DNA from: Bradyrhizobium_A sp052115025
GTDB lineage: Bacteria; Pseudomonadota; Alphaproteobacteria; Rhizobiales; Xanthobacteraceae
Direction: 5' to 3'
Assembly: GCF_052115025.1 (NCBI RefSeq)
Contig: NZ_JBFRFW010000005.1
Location: 186,001-250,000 of the forward strand
DNA length: 64,000 nt
Part shown: one piece after another, positions 16,576 through 25,171 of the stretch
How the letters are laid out: each line of letters starts with the position of its first letter
Numbering within the stretch: the first letter of the stretch is position 1
Program-made: the position numbers and the translations under genes
Notes under the pieces: model-generated
Databases searched by the model: none
Told to the model about the DNA's origin: nothing
What the model saw: the letters and a program-made list of their open reading frames with translations, nothing else

Positions 16576-16758
16576 GCTGCGGCGGTGTCGCCGACCGGAT
16601 GTTCATTACATTAACCTTACGGCGCGCCCGCCGCGCCGGGTGCTGGAATGCGCCTTCGGATTGCTCTCGGGCGCCCCTGCGACATTCACCGCTTGTCAAC
16701 GGCATGATCGCTGTGATCAATAGGCGCCATTCGACTCCCGGGGGCGACAGGGGCGAGC

Positions 16759-18006
16759 GTGCGAGAATTCTCAGAGATGGCCGAGTGGCTCGGCCGCCAG
16801 AATCTGTTTGACGACGAATGCGTCGAGTCCCTGCCAGATCCGGCGTTTCGGGCCGAGGGCAGGCACCTCGTCTCCTTCAGCACCAACAACTACCTGTCGA
16901 TCGCATCGAGCCCGCGCATGGTAGCTGCTGCCCGGCGGGGGCTGGAGCGCTATGGCGTCGGCAACTGCGAGTCGCGGCTGCTCGGCGGCAACCTCGCCGT
17001 CTATGACGAGCTCGAGCGCAAGCTCGCGGCCTGCAAGAGCAAGGACGCGGCCGTGCTGTTCGCCACCGGCTATCTGACGAATATCGGTGTGCTCTCGACT
17101 ATTCCACAAACGTCGAAATACGCGCGCATCTACGGGTTTTCCGGCGTGCGCGAATACACCTACGCTTATTTCTGCGATGAGCTGAATCACGTCAGCATCC
17201 GCGAGGGCGTGCGGATGTCCGGGGCGGCGCGGGCGACCTACCGCCATCTCGACCTCAATCATCTCGAGATGCTGCTCAAGAAGTCCACCGCAACCACCAA
17301 GATCATCGTCACCGACGGGGTGTTCAGCCAGGACGGCGACATCGCGCCGCTGCCCGATCTGCTGCAACTGGCCGAACGCTACGACGCCACGCTGTATGTC
17401 GACGATGCCCATGGCACCGGCGTGCTCGGCGAGCATGGTGGCGGCATCGCCGAGCATTTCGGCGTCAGCAGCGAGCGCCTGATCTACATGGGCACGCTGA
17501 GCAAGGCCTATGGCGGCATCGGCGGGTTCATCGCCACGGAGACGTCGATCGCGAAGGCGCTTCGTCTTGCCTGTTCGGCCTACGGCTTCACCTCGACATT
17601 GCCGCCGGACCAGGCCGTCGCGCTCTGTGAAGCCATCGACATGGTGGTCGACGAGCCCGAGCGTCGCGCCCGGTTGTGGGACAACCAGCGCTACTTCGTC
17701 GAGCGGATGTCCGAGCTGTCCTATCCGCTGGTGTCGACGGAAACCCCGATCGTGCCGATCCTGGTCGGCCACGAAGATGCGGCGTCCGCCCTGGCGCAGG
17801 CGCTCGCGGCGTCGAACATCTATGTCGACGCCGTGCGCTTTCCGGCCGTGCCGCTGCGCAAGGCGCGCCTGCGGGTTCAGCTCAACGCCGGGCATACCCA
17901 CGGGGACATCGACCGGCTGGTCGATGCCCTGCGCGCCCATGAGCATCATCTGGAAGCCATGCTGGCGGCTCCCGTGCGGGCGACCGAGGACGTCGCCAAT
18001 CCCTGA
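16759..18006 (+). CDS. PLP-dependent alpha-oxoamine synthase-like enzyme
   Basis: A 415-residue fold-type I enzyme. It has NNYLSIASSPRM, GVGNCESRLLGGN, the cofactor-binding DDAHGTGVLGEHGGG and the PLP lysine in MGTLSKAYGGIGGFIA, as in 8-amino-7-oxononanoate synthase, KBL and serine palmitoyltransferase. These condense an acyl-CoA with an amino acid and release CO2. There is no biotin, threonine-degradation or sphingolipid gene nearby, so the acceptor is unknown. An acyl-CoA substrate made by the ligase just upstream is conceivable. The start is taken as GTG at 16759; an ATG at 16777 is possible. An unusual segment, SKYARIYGFSGVREYTYAYF, sits before the cofactor region. Confidence 0.7.
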   Translation: MREFSEMAEWLGRQNLFDDECVESLPDPAFRAEGRHLVSFSTNNYLSIASSPRMVAAARRGLERYGVGNCESRLLGGNLAVYDELERKLAACKSKDAAVLFATGYLTNIGVLSTIPQTSKYARIYGFSGVREYTYAYFCDELNHVSIREGVRMSGAARATYRHLDLNHLEMLLKKSTATTKIIVTDGVFSQDGDIAPLPDLLQLAERYDATLYVDDAHGTGVLGEHGGGIAEHFGVSSERLIYMGTLSKAYGGIGGFIATETSIAKALRLACSAYGFTSTLPPDQAVALCEAIDMVVDEPERRARLWDNQRYFVERMSELSYPLVSTETPIVPILVGHEDAASALAQALAASNIYVDAVRFPAVPLRKARLRVQLNAGHTHGDIDRLVDALRAHEHHLEAMLAAPVRATEDVANP

Positions 18007-18122
18007 CACAGGTCCGCACTGTCGCGGCCTCCGTGATGACCCGGACGATGTCCGCGGCCTGCGGCGTCTTGTCGCGCCGCGGTCATCGATGCTGCGTCGT
18101 GCACGGGCAAGATTTGTTTACC

Positions 18123-18168
18123 TGAATTATATTTCTTGATTTTGATAACTTCCGCGAATTATGATGCA
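18123..18168 (+). promoter_or_regulatory. Promoter of the liv-type operon with two BoxR-like sites
   Basis: Site 1, TGAATTATATTTCT (18123-18136), touches a -35-like TTGATT (18136-18141). An 18-base spacer leads to a -10-like TATGAT (18160-18165), which is overlapped by site 2, CGAATTATGATGCA (18155-18168). Both sites fit the TGNA-TTATNN-TNCA pattern seen at other box promoters. The arrangement suits a repressor that blocks polymerase. The remainder of 18007-18287 is featureless. Confidence 0.5.
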
Positions 18169-18287
18169 TCCTCACAATCATAAGAAGATGCGGCACCGCC
18201 TTTGACGGAGCCGGCGCGCGGACGTTGCTCCGCGGACCGCCGGGCCGTCGGTGCCAGCACAATCAAAAAACCGAGGGAGTAACGCTG

Positions 18288-19496
18288 ATGTCCGATCGTA
18301 AAACGCTGCTGCGTGTGACCCGTCGCGGCTTGCTGTCCGGAGCTGCGGGGGCGGCGACGCTTGCGGTGGCACCGCGCCTGATGACCCCGGCCATTGCCCA
18401 GGCGGCGCCGTTCAAGGTCGGCCTGATGCTGCCTTACACCGGCACATTCGCGAAGCTCGGCCAGTTCATCGACGATGGCTTCCGTCTCTATGTCGAGCAG
18501 AAGGGCGGCAAGCTCGGCGGCCGCGAGATCAGCTTCGTGCAGATTGACGACGAGTCCAAGCCGGAAGCTGCGACCGACAACGTCAATCGCCTGATCGGCC
18601 GCGACAAGGTCGACCTGGTCGTCGGCACCGTGCACTCGGGCGTCGCAATGGCCATGGTCAAGGTCGCGCGCGACACCAACACGCTGCTGATCATTCCCAA
18701 TGCCGGCGCCAACGATGCCACCGGCCCGGCCTGCGCGCCCAACATCTTCCGCTCGTCGTTCTCGAACTGGCAGACCACCTACCCAGCCGGCAAGGTGATG
18801 GTCGATGCCGGCCTCAAGAATGTCGTTACCATCACCTGGCGCTATACCGCCGGGCAGGAGATGATCGGCGCGTTCGCCGAGAACTTCACCAAGAACGGCG
18901 GCAAGATCGTCGAGCAGCTGACGCTGCCGTTCCCGGAGGTCGAATTCCAGGCACTGATCACCCAGATCGCGTCGCTGAAGCCCGACGCGGTGTTCAGCTT
19001 CTTCGCCGGCGGCGGTGCGGTGAAGTTCGTCAAGGACTATGCGGCGGCGGGCCTCAACAAGACCATCCCGCTGTATGGCGCCGGCTTTCTCACCGACGGC
19101 ACGCTGGAGGCGCAGGGCGCGGCCGCGAACGGCATCCGCACCACGCTGCATTACGCCGACAACCTCGACAATCCCGCCAACATCGCCTTTCTCAAGGCGT
19201 TCAAGGCCAAGACGAGTAAGGACGGCGACATCTATGCGGTGCAGGGCTATGACGCCGCGGCCATGCTCGACGTCGGGCTCACCGCGGTGAAGGGCGATGC
19301 GTCCGCGCGCGACACGCTGGTCAAGGCGATCGCGGCAGCCAAGATCGATTCGCCGCGCGGGCCGCTGAGCTTCAACAAGGCGCACAACCCGGTCCAGAAC
19401 ATCTACCTGCGCGAAGTCCGCAACGGCCGCAACGAGCTGGTATCGATCGCCCAGGCCGATGTCGACGACCCGGCGCGCGGCTGCAAGCTGACGTGA
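18288..19496 (+). CDS. Branched-chain-type ABC transporter substrate-binding protein (probable aromatic acid binder), Tat-exported
   Basis: A 402-residue periplasmic protein of the LivK/Peripla_BP_6 class. The N-terminus has a twin-arginine motif (VTRRGLLSGAAGAATLAV) with a cleavage region at AIAQAAP. The mature domain starts FKVGLMLPYTGTFAKLGQ, typical of the family. Members next to benzoate and hydroxycinnamate genes often bind aromatic acids rather than amino acids. The start at 18288 has GAGGGAG upstream. It heads the operon with two permeases and two ATPases and is preceded by BoxR-like sites, so benzoate-type substrates are a sensible guess. Confidence 0.85.
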   Translation: MSDRKTLLRVTRRGLLSGAAGAATLAVAPRLMTPAIAQAAPFKVGLMLPYTGTFAKLGQFIDDGFRLYVEQKGGKLGGREISFVQIDDESKPEAATDNVNRLIGRDKVDLVVGTVHSGVAMAMVKVARDTNTLLIIPNAGANDATGPACAPNIFRSSFSNWQTTYPAGKVMVDAGLKNVVTITWRYTAGQEMIGAFAENFTKNGGKIVEQLTLPFPEVEFQALITQIASLKPDAVFSFFAGGGAVKFVKDYAAAGLNKTIPLYGAGFLTDGTLEAQGAAANGIRTTLHYADNLDNPANIAFLKAFKAKTSKDGDIYAVQGYDAAAMLDVGLTAVKGDASARDTLVKAIAAAKIDSPRGPLSFNKAHNPVQNIYLREVRNGRNELVSIAQADVDDPARGCKLT

Positions 19497-19558
19497 GGCG
19501 CCGATAACTCAACACGGTGCGATGGCTCTGGGAGTCCGGGCGTCTCGCCACCCACCGC

Positions 19559-19592
19559 CGTCATGCCCGGATCAAGTCCGGCAATGACGCAG
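19559..19592. repeat. Intergenic palindromic repeat, family 1 (short copy)
   Basis: GTCATGCCCGGATCAAGTCC followed by GGCAATGAC forms an inverted repeat in the gap between the binding protein and the first permease. It contains the reverse complement of an 18-base sequence at 11663-11680. It may trim the mRNA so that the binding protein is made in excess. Confidence 0.7.
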
Positions 19593-19641
19593 TCGGTGGA
19601 GATGCGTTTCCGCGCTCGATAGCGCTTACAGGATCGTCCTG

Positions 19642-20514
19642 ATGGATCTCGTCACCTTCGGCGTGCAGCTGCTCAATGCCCTGCAATACGGCATGGTGCT
19701 GTTCCTGGTTGCGAGCGGGCTGACGCTGGTGTTCGGCATCCTCGGTGTGATCAACCTCGCGCATGGCGCGTTCTACATGCTGGGCGCTTATCTCGCGTAC
19801 TGGATCGCGGCCTACAGCGGCAGCTTTTGGCTGGCGCTGGTCGGCGGCGTCGCCATCGCCTTTGTCGTGGGCCTCGTGCTGGAAGCGGTGTTCGTGCGAC
19901 GGCTGTACGGCCGCGATCACCTCGCGCAGGTGCTGCTGAGCTTCGGCCTCATCCTGATGCTGGACGAGGTGCGGCTGATCCTGTTCGGCAAGGATGTGCA
20001 TGCGGTGGCGCCGCCGCCGATCCTCGCCGGCGCCATTCATCTCACCGACAACCTGTCCTATCCGGTCTATCGCCTCGCGATCTGCGGCTTCTGCCTGCTG
20101 GTGGCGGCCGCCATCTTCGTGGTGATCCGCTACACCAGGATTGGCATGGTGGTGCGGGCAGGCGCCGAGAACCGCGAGATGGCGCGCGTGCTCGGCATCC
20201 CCTTCGACACGGTGAACCGCTATGTGTTCGCGGTCGGCATCGCGCTCGCTGCGCTTGGCGGCATCGTGGTGTCGCCGATCTCGACGGTGTTTCCCGGCAT
20301 GGGCGATGGCATGCTGATCCTGTCGTTCGTCGTGGTGGTGCTGGGCGGCATCGGCTCGGTCGCGGGGGCGGCGGTCGGCGCGCTGCTGATCGGCCTCACC
20401 GACACCTTCGGCAAGGTGTTCTTCCCCGGCATTTCCAGCATCATGATCTACCTGCTGATGGCGGCGGTGCTGCTGTGGCGGCCGAACGGCATCCTCGGGC
20501 GGCGGGAGGTCTGA
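19642..20514 (+). CDS. livH: Branched-chain-type ABC transporter permease (LivH)
   Basis: A 290-residue membrane protein with about eight helices. The family features are visible: GLTLVFGILGVINLAHGAFYMLGAY near the N-terminus and GIGSVAGAAVGALLIGLTDTFG near the C-terminus. It forms the import channel with the LivM-type gene that begins one base after its stop. It follows the binding-protein gene after 145 bases that contain a palindromic repeat. By context the transporter carries an aromatic carboxylate; the amino-acid name is only the family label. Confidence 0.87.
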   Translation: MDLVTFGVQLLNALQYGMVLFLVASGLTLVFGILGVINLAHGAFYMLGAYLAYWIAAYSGSFWLALVGGVAIAFVVGLVLEAVFVRRLYGRDHLAQVLLSFGLILMLDEVRLILFGKDVHAVAPPPILAGAIHLTDNLSYPVYRLAICGFCLLVAAAIFVVIRYTRIGMVVRAGAENREMARVLGIPFDTVNRYVFAVGIALAALGGIVVSPISTVFPGMGDGMLILSFVVVVLGGIGSVAGAAVGALLIGLTDTFGKVFFPGISSIMIYLLMAAVLLWRPNGILGRREV

Positions 20515-20515
20515 G

Positions 20516-21538
20516 ATGGATCGCGCGCTGCGCTTCATCGTCATCGCCGTCCTGCTGCTCGCGGCGGTGGCGCTGCCCTTCATGGTGCCGACTTACTATG
20601 TGCAGTTCGCCAGCAAGGTGATGATCATGGGCCTGCTGGCGCTGGCGCTGAACCTCGTGGTCGGCCATGGCGGCATGGTCAGCCTGTGCCATGCGGCGTT
20701 CTTTGGCGTTGCCGGCTACATGCTGGCGCTGGCGACGCCGAAATACGATCCGGCGTCGCTGTGGCTGACGCTGCCGCTCGCGGTCGGCGCGTCGGCGCTG
20801 GTCGCGCTGGTGATCGGCGCGCTGGCGCTGCGCACCCGCGGCGTCTACTTCATCATGGTGACGCTCGCCTTCGGCGAGATGCTGTTCTACCTGTTCCACG
20901 ACACCAGCTTCGCCGGCGGCTCCGACGGCGCCTATGTCAACACCAAGCCGGAGATCGCGATCGCCGGCCAGGTACTGCTCGACCTGGAGAAGCCGATCAC
21001 CTTCTATCTCGTGGTGCTCGGCGTGCTGCTCGCGGCGCTGGCGCTCCTCGACATGCTGGTCGGCTCGCCGTTCGGCCGGGCGCTGGCGGCAGCGCGTGAC
21101 AACGAGCGGCGGGCGCGCTCGCTCGGCTTCCCGGTGTTCCGGGTGCGCCTGATCGCATTCGTGATCTCCGGCGCGCTCGCCGGCGTCGCCGGCTATTTCG
21201 CCGCGGCGCAGTTCGGTTTCGTCGCGCCGCAGATGCTGGGCTGGCACCAGTCGGCGACCGTGCTGGTGATGGTGCTGCTCGGCGGCTTGCATTCGGTGGC
21301 GGGGCCGCTGCTCGGCGCGCTGGTGCTGATGGGCCTCGAGGAGGTGCTCAAGGCGGTCACGGTCTACTGGAAACTGGTCGAAGGGCTGATCGTGGTGATC
21401 ATCGTGCTGGCGCTGCCGAACGGCGTGCGCCAGTTGCTGACCCTGACCTTCGGGCCGCCCGTGGAAGTGACGCCGCCGGTGCGTGCTGACGTGCCGGCTA
21501 AGCCCAAGGCTCCAGCGACGGAGGCCGGCCATGGCTGA
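20516..21538 (+). CDS. livM: Branched-chain-type ABC transporter permease (LivM)
   Basis: A 340-residue membrane protein, partner of the LivH-type permease. It carries LALNLVVGHGGMVSLCHAAFFGVAGY and the ATPase-docking stretch AARDNERRARSLGFPVFRVRL, typical of LivM, and a hydrophilic C-terminal tail (EVTPPVRADVPAKPKAPATE) with no clear role. The gene begins one base after livH and its stop lies 8 bases inside the next ATPase gene, so the four genes form one translational chain. Cargo is inferred, as for the rest of this transporter. Confidence 0.87.
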   Translation: MDRALRFIVIAVLLLAAVALPFMVPTYYVQFASKVMIMGLLALALNLVVGHGGMVSLCHAAFFGVAGYMLALATPKYDPASLWLTLPLAVGASALVALVIGALALRTRGVYFIMVTLAFGEMLFYLFHDTSFAGGSDGAYVNTKPEIAIAGQVLLDLEKPITFYLVVLGVLLAALALLDMLVGSPFGRALAAARDNERRARSLGFPVFRVRLIAFVISGALAGVAGYFAAAQFGFVAPQMLGWHQSATVLVMVLLGGLHSVAGPLLGALVLMGLEEVLKAVTVYWKLVEGLIVVIIVLALPNGVRQLLTLTFGPPVEVTPPVRADVPAKPKAPATEAGHG

Positions 21539-22313
21539 AGGTCGAATGGCCGAGCCTGTCGCGGCCGCCGCGCTCAGCGCGCGCGGGGTGTGGAAACGGT
21601 TCGGCGGACTGAGTGCCGTCGCCGACGTTTCGCTCGATGTCCATGCCGGCGAGATCCATGCGGTGATCGGGCCGAACGGCGCCGGCAAGTCGACACTGAT
21701 CAACCTGTTGTCGGGCGACCTCTCGCTCAGTGCCGGCACCATCGCGCTCGGCGGCGCCGAGATCGGCCGCCTGCCGCCGGACCGCCGGGCGCGTGCCGGG
21801 CTCGGGCGCTCTTATCAGAAGACCACCATTTTTGCGGATTTCACCGTGCACGAGAATGTGCGCCTCGCCGCCCAGGCGCAAGCGGCACAGCCGCTGCGGA
21901 TGCGCGGCGGCACCAGGGCGGATCCGGTGGTCAACGATCGCGTCGCCGATGCGCTCGCCCGCACCGAGCTTGCGGCGCGCGCGGATGTGGTGGCGCGGCT
22001 GCTCAGCCATGGCGAGCAGCGCCAGCTCGAGATCGCGATGGTGCTGGCGACCGATCCCAGCGTCATCCTGCTCGACGAGCCGCTGGCCGGCATGGGCCAG
22101 TCGGAGGCGCGCCGCGTGGTCGACCTGATCGCGTCGCTGAGGAGCGGCCGCGCGGTGCTGATCGTCGAGCACGACATGGACGCGGTGTTCGAGCTCGCCG
22201 ACCGTCTCACGGTCATGGCCGACGGACGCGTGATCGCCAGCGGCCGGCCGGCGGACGTGCGCAAGGATGCCGCGGTGCGCGCCGCCTATCTCGGCGAGGA
22301 GGATGACGCATGA
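21531..22313 (+). CDS. livG: Branched-chain-type ABC transporter ATP-binding protein (LivG)
   Basis: A 260-residue ATPase with Walker A GPNGAGKST and Walker B VILLDEPLAGM. The signature is degenerate, reading LLSHGEQRQLEIAM (LSHGE rather than LSGGE), a variant common in LivG proteins. The ATG at 21531 gives the normal N-terminus (MAEGRMAEPVAAAALSARGV) and overlaps livM by 8 bases; an earlier ATG at 21483 would overlap by 56. Its stop overlaps the livF start (ATGA). It drives the aromatic or branched-chain importer with LivF. Confidence 0.87.
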   Translation: MAEGRMAEPVAAAALSARGVWKRFGGLSAVADVSLDVHAGEIHAVIGPNGAGKSTLINLLSGDLSLSAGTIALGGAEIGRLPPDRRARAGLGRSYQKTTIFADFTVHENVRLAAQAQAAQPLRMRGGTRADPVVNDRVADALARTELAARADVVARLLSHGEQRQLEIAMVLATDPSVILLDEPLAGMGQSEARRVVDLIASLRSGRAVLIVEHDMDAVFELADRLTVMADGRVIASGRPADVRKDAAVRAAYLGEEDDA

Positions 22314-23020
22314 CGGCGCTCCTGACCATCGAGCGGCTGGAGGCATTTTACGGCGCGAGCCAGATCCTGCACGGCATCGATCTGTCGGTCGCGCGCGGCG
22401 AGCAGGTCGCGTTGATCGGCCGCAATGGCATGGGCAAGACTACGCTGTTGCGCACGCTGATGGGCCTCGTCGCCGACTGCCGCGGCCGCATCGCGGTCGC
22501 CGGCCGCGACATTCGCGGTCTCGCCCCGGAGCGCATCGCGCGCGCCGGCGTAGCGCTGGTGCCGGAGGGGCGCGGCGTGTTCGGCTCGCTGTCGGTGGTC
22601 GAGAACCTGGTGATGGCGGCACGGCCCGCGGTCGACGGCCGGCGCCACTGGACGCTGGAGCGGATCTTTTCACTGTTTCCCCGCCTTGCCGAGCGGCGTG
22701 ACCATGGCGGCCACCAGCTCTCCGGCGGCGAGCAGCAGATGCTGACCATCGGCCGCGCGCTGATGACCAATCCCGACCTCGTGCTGATCGACGAGGCAAC
22801 CGAGGGTCTCGCGCCGCTGGTGGCGCGCGAGATCTGGCGCACGCTTGGCGTGATCCGCGACGAGGGCGTCGCGACGGTGGTGGTCGACAAGGATTTCCGC
22901 AGCCTGGCGCGGATCGTCGACCGCGCGGTGCTGCTGTCGAAGGGCCGCGTGGTGTTCGACGGCGCGCCGGCGGAGCTTGCCGCGCAGCGCGGCTTGCTGG
23001 AGCATCATCTCGGCGTGTGA
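22310..23020 (+). CDS. livF: Branched-chain-type ABC transporter ATP-binding protein (LivF)
   Basis: A 236-residue ATPase with Walker A GRNGMGKTT, the full signature LSGGEQQM and Walker B LVLIDEATEGLAP, the LivF form. It is translationally coupled to livG through an ATGA overlap and closes the five-gene transporter set. The usual Asp-Glu-Pro after Walker B is DEATEG here, which is normal for LivF. After its stop come 138 bases with no recognised element before the nitronate monooxygenase gene. Confidence 0.87.
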   Translation: MTALLTIERLEAFYGASQILHGIDLSVARGEQVALIGRNGMGKTTLLRTLMGLVADCRGRIAVAGRDIRGLAPERIARAGVALVPEGRGVFGSLSVVENLVMAARPAVDGRRHWTLERIFSLFPRLAERRDHGGHQLSGGEQQMLTIGRALMTNPDLVLIDEATEGLAPLVAREIWRTLGVIRDEGVATVVVDKDFRSLARIVDRAVLLSKGRVVFDGAPAELAAQRGLLEHHLGV

Positions 23021-23158
23021 GCGCGCGCTATCGGGGTGGCGAGCGATCGGTGGTCGCGATAACCGTCATCTGTTCAATTCATGCCCCGGCCATCCGCCAG
23101 GGGTGTATCGTGGACCACGCGCCGGCGACCGGTGCGTGCCAGCAGATAGGCGATAGTC

Positions 23159-24238
23159 ATGACCGCTCTCCATCACGCCCGTGCCCGGGCTGAAGCCTTC
23201 GCCCATTCCCTCGGTCTGCGTGTGCCGATCCTGCTCGGGCCGATGGCCGGCGCCTGTCCGCCGTCGCTGTCGATCGCGGTCGGCAATGCCGGAGGTCTCG
23301 GCAGTGCCGGCGTGTTGCTGATGAAGCCTGAGGCGATCAAGGCGTGGGCGGCGGAGGTGCGCAGCGGCACCAACGGTGCCTTTAATCTCAACCTCTGGAT
23401 TCCCGATCCGGCGCCGCGCCGCGATGCTGCGGCCGAAGCAGCCGTGCGCGAGTTCCTGAAGGGCTTTGGCCCGGAGGTGAAGCCGGAGGCTGCGGATGCG
23501 ACGCCGCCGGATTTCGCTGCGCAGTGCGAGGCGATGCTGGAGGCGGCACCCGCCTTCATCTCCTCGGTGATGGGGCTCTATCCGCCGGAGTTCGTCGCGC
23601 GAATGAAGGCCAAGGGCATCAAGTGGATCGCCAACATCTCCTCGGTGACCGAGGCGAAGGCGGCGGAAGCGGCCGGCGCCGATATCATCGCGGCGCAGGG
23701 CATGGAGGCCGGCGGCCATCGTGGCGCGTTCGATGCGGCCACCGCCGAGGCCAACATGATCGGCCTGTTCTCGCTGCTGCCGGCGGTGGTCGATGCGGTC
23801 AAGCTGCCGGTGGTCGCGACCGGCGGCATTGGCGATGCCCGGGGTGTCGCGGCCGCGCTGCTGCTCGGAGCGTCTGCCGTGCAGATCGGCTCCGGCTTTC
23901 TGCGGTGTCCGGAGGCGAAGATTGCGCCCGCGTGGGCCGATGCGCTCGGCCGCACCCTGCCGGAGCAGACCAGGATCTCGCGGGTGTTCTCCGGCCGGCC
24001 CGGCCGCTCCATCGCCACCGCCTATGTCCAGGCCGCCACCGCGCCGGGGGCACCCAGCCCTGCGCCCTATCCGGTGCAGCGCGGGTTGACCCAGGCGATG
24101 CGCGATGCCGCGGTGAAGGCTGACAACATCGACGGCATCCAGGCCTGGGCCGGGCAGTCGAGTGCGATGGCCCGGGCCGTGCCAGCCGCCGAAGTGGTCC
24201 GTGACCTCTGGGAGGGCGCCAGCGCCCTGCTGGGCTGA
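23159..24238 (+). CDS. Nitronate monooxygenase (2-nitropropane dioxygenase family)
   Basis: A 359-residue FMN-dependent TIM barrel. Visible features are PILLGPMAGACPPSLSIAV at the N-terminus, the catalytic histidine motif AQGMEAGGHRGAFD, and the phosphate-binding VVATGGIGDARGVAAALLLG and GASAVQIGSGFL. Nitronate monooxygenases oxidise toxic propionate 3-nitronate or alkyl nitronates to aldehydes or keto acids. The enoyl reductase FabK is related but lacks this histidine motif. The gene follows livF after 138 bases on the same strand and may be co-transcribed. Why it sits in an aromatic cluster is not evident. Confidence 0.85.
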   Translation: MTALHHARARAEAFAHSLGLRVPILLGPMAGACPPSLSIAVGNAGGLGSAGVLLMKPEAIKAWAAEVRSGTNGAFNLNLWIPDPAPRRDAAAEAAVREFLKGFGPEVKPEAADATPPDFAAQCEAMLEAAPAFISSVMGLYPPEFVARMKAKGIKWIANISSVTEAKAAEAAGADIIAAQGMEAGGHRGAFDAATAEANMIGLFSLLPAVVDAVKLPVVATGGIGDARGVAAALLLGASAVQIGSGFLRCPEAKIAPAWADALGRTLPEQTRISRVFSGRPGRSIATAYVQAATAPGAPSPAPYPVQRGLTQAMRDAAVKADNIDGIQAWAGQSSAMARAVPAAEVVRDLWEGASALLG

Positions 24239-24309
24239 ACGTCCTCAAATCCGCCACAGCACGGGCGCACGGCAGGCATCAGCCTCTGTCCTTCATGGAA
24301 CGATCCGCC

Positions 24310-24540
24310 ATGCGCCTGCTGCTCGGAACTGTCATCTGTATCGCGCTCGCCACGTGTGCCGGTGCGACGGAACAGGGCGGCAGCAGCGCCGCGCCGGCCT
24401 CGCTGTCGGAAGCCTATTCACAGACCCAGGCGGCTGGCGTGCCGAATGCCCATGTTCGCACGGCGCCCACGCCGTCGTCCGGCTCCGACCGGCCCTGGAC
24501 CGGCATGCATGTCGGGGTCGATGTCGGCGCCGCGAAGTAA
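24310..24540 (+). CDS. Small exported protein resembling the N-terminus of an outer-membrane beta-barrel
   Basis: A 76-residue protein with a clear signal peptide (MRLLLGTVICIALATCAGA). A Ser/Ala/Pro-rich linker then leads to PWTGMHVGVDVGAAK and a stop. The last segment recalls the WTGFYVGxNxGAA opening strand of Omp25/Omp31-type barrels, after which those proteins continue for 150 or more residues. So this may be a truncated remnant, or a genuine small periplasmic protein. The start at 24310 was preferred to 24295, since it puts the positive charge directly before the hydrophobic core. No paralogue is nearby. Confidence 0.45.
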   Translation: MRLLLGTVICIALATCAGATEQGGSSAAPASLSEAYSQTQAAGVPNAHVRTAPTPSSGSDRPWTGMHVGVDVGAAK

Positions 24541-24628
24541 GCAATCACCGGGACGAGCCCGGCCACGACGGAGAAGGATGGAAAGCACGATCGTTCAATT
24601 TGGCTTGATGTCTTTTTCAGCCAGACAA

Positions 24629-25156
24629 TCAGGATGACGGACAACAACCTCGATCCGTCTCAATCCTGCTCGGGTCGTCGACGATCCTGATCGCTGCGTC
24701 ATCGGCACCCCGGATGTCCTGTGCCAGCGGCGCCGGCCACTGCACCACCAGCGTGCCGATCAGGTCTTCGAGACCGCTCTCTTCGCGCACGTCATAGAAC
24801 ACCGGCGCATCGGCATGGGCGATGAAGCTGTGCAGCAGATGCGCGGCATCATAGTCGTAGACGATGTCGCCGGGCGCGATGCCGGGGCGGCGCATGGCGA
24901 AGCGGCGATACGCCGTCAGCCGCGCCTTGCCGTCAGGCAGCGCCATGAACGACAGCACGCAGCGGTCGTGGGCGATGCGCGGGCCGTCCTGCATGCGGTC
25001 GTACATGTGCAAGACGCCGGCGCGATCGAGATCGGCGATCGAACGGAAGTCGTCGCAGGCGTGCTCGGGATGCAGGTCGTTGCGGATGGCGGTGACGGTG
25101 GTGGCGTCGACGCCGCGGTCGCGCAGGAGATCGGCCAGGGTGCAGGCCGGTGTCAT
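24629..25156 (-). CDS. Conserved-looking hypothetical protein downstream of boxR
   Basis: A 175-residue, acidic, soluble protein that I do not recognise firmly. It has no signal peptide or membrane helix. A region DRCVLSFMALPDGKARLTAYRRF followed by a VVQWPAPLAQDI strand faintly recalls the N-terminal part of some GIY-YIG-associated proteins, but no nuclease motif can be pointed to. It begins 15 bases after the boxR stop on the same strand, so it is very probably co-transcribed with the regulator and may act with it. Two cysteines stand together near the C-terminus (RGCCPSS). Confidence 0.6.
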   Translation of the reverse strand: MTPACTLADLLRDRGVDATTVTAIRNDLHPEHACDDFRSIADLDRAGVLHMYDRMQDGPRIAHDRCVLSFMALPDGKARLTAYRRFAMRRPGIAPGDIVYDYDAAHLLHSFIAHADAPVFYDVREESGLEDLIGTLVVQWPAPLAQDIRGADDAAIRIVDDPSRIETDRGCCPSS

Positions 25157-25171
25157 CGCGCCGCTGTCATC

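Noticed and set aside
23159..24238. FabK-type enoyl-ACP reductase
   Set aside because: The AQGMEAGGHRG histidine motif belongs to nitronate monooxygenases, and no fatty acid synthesis genes are adjacent.
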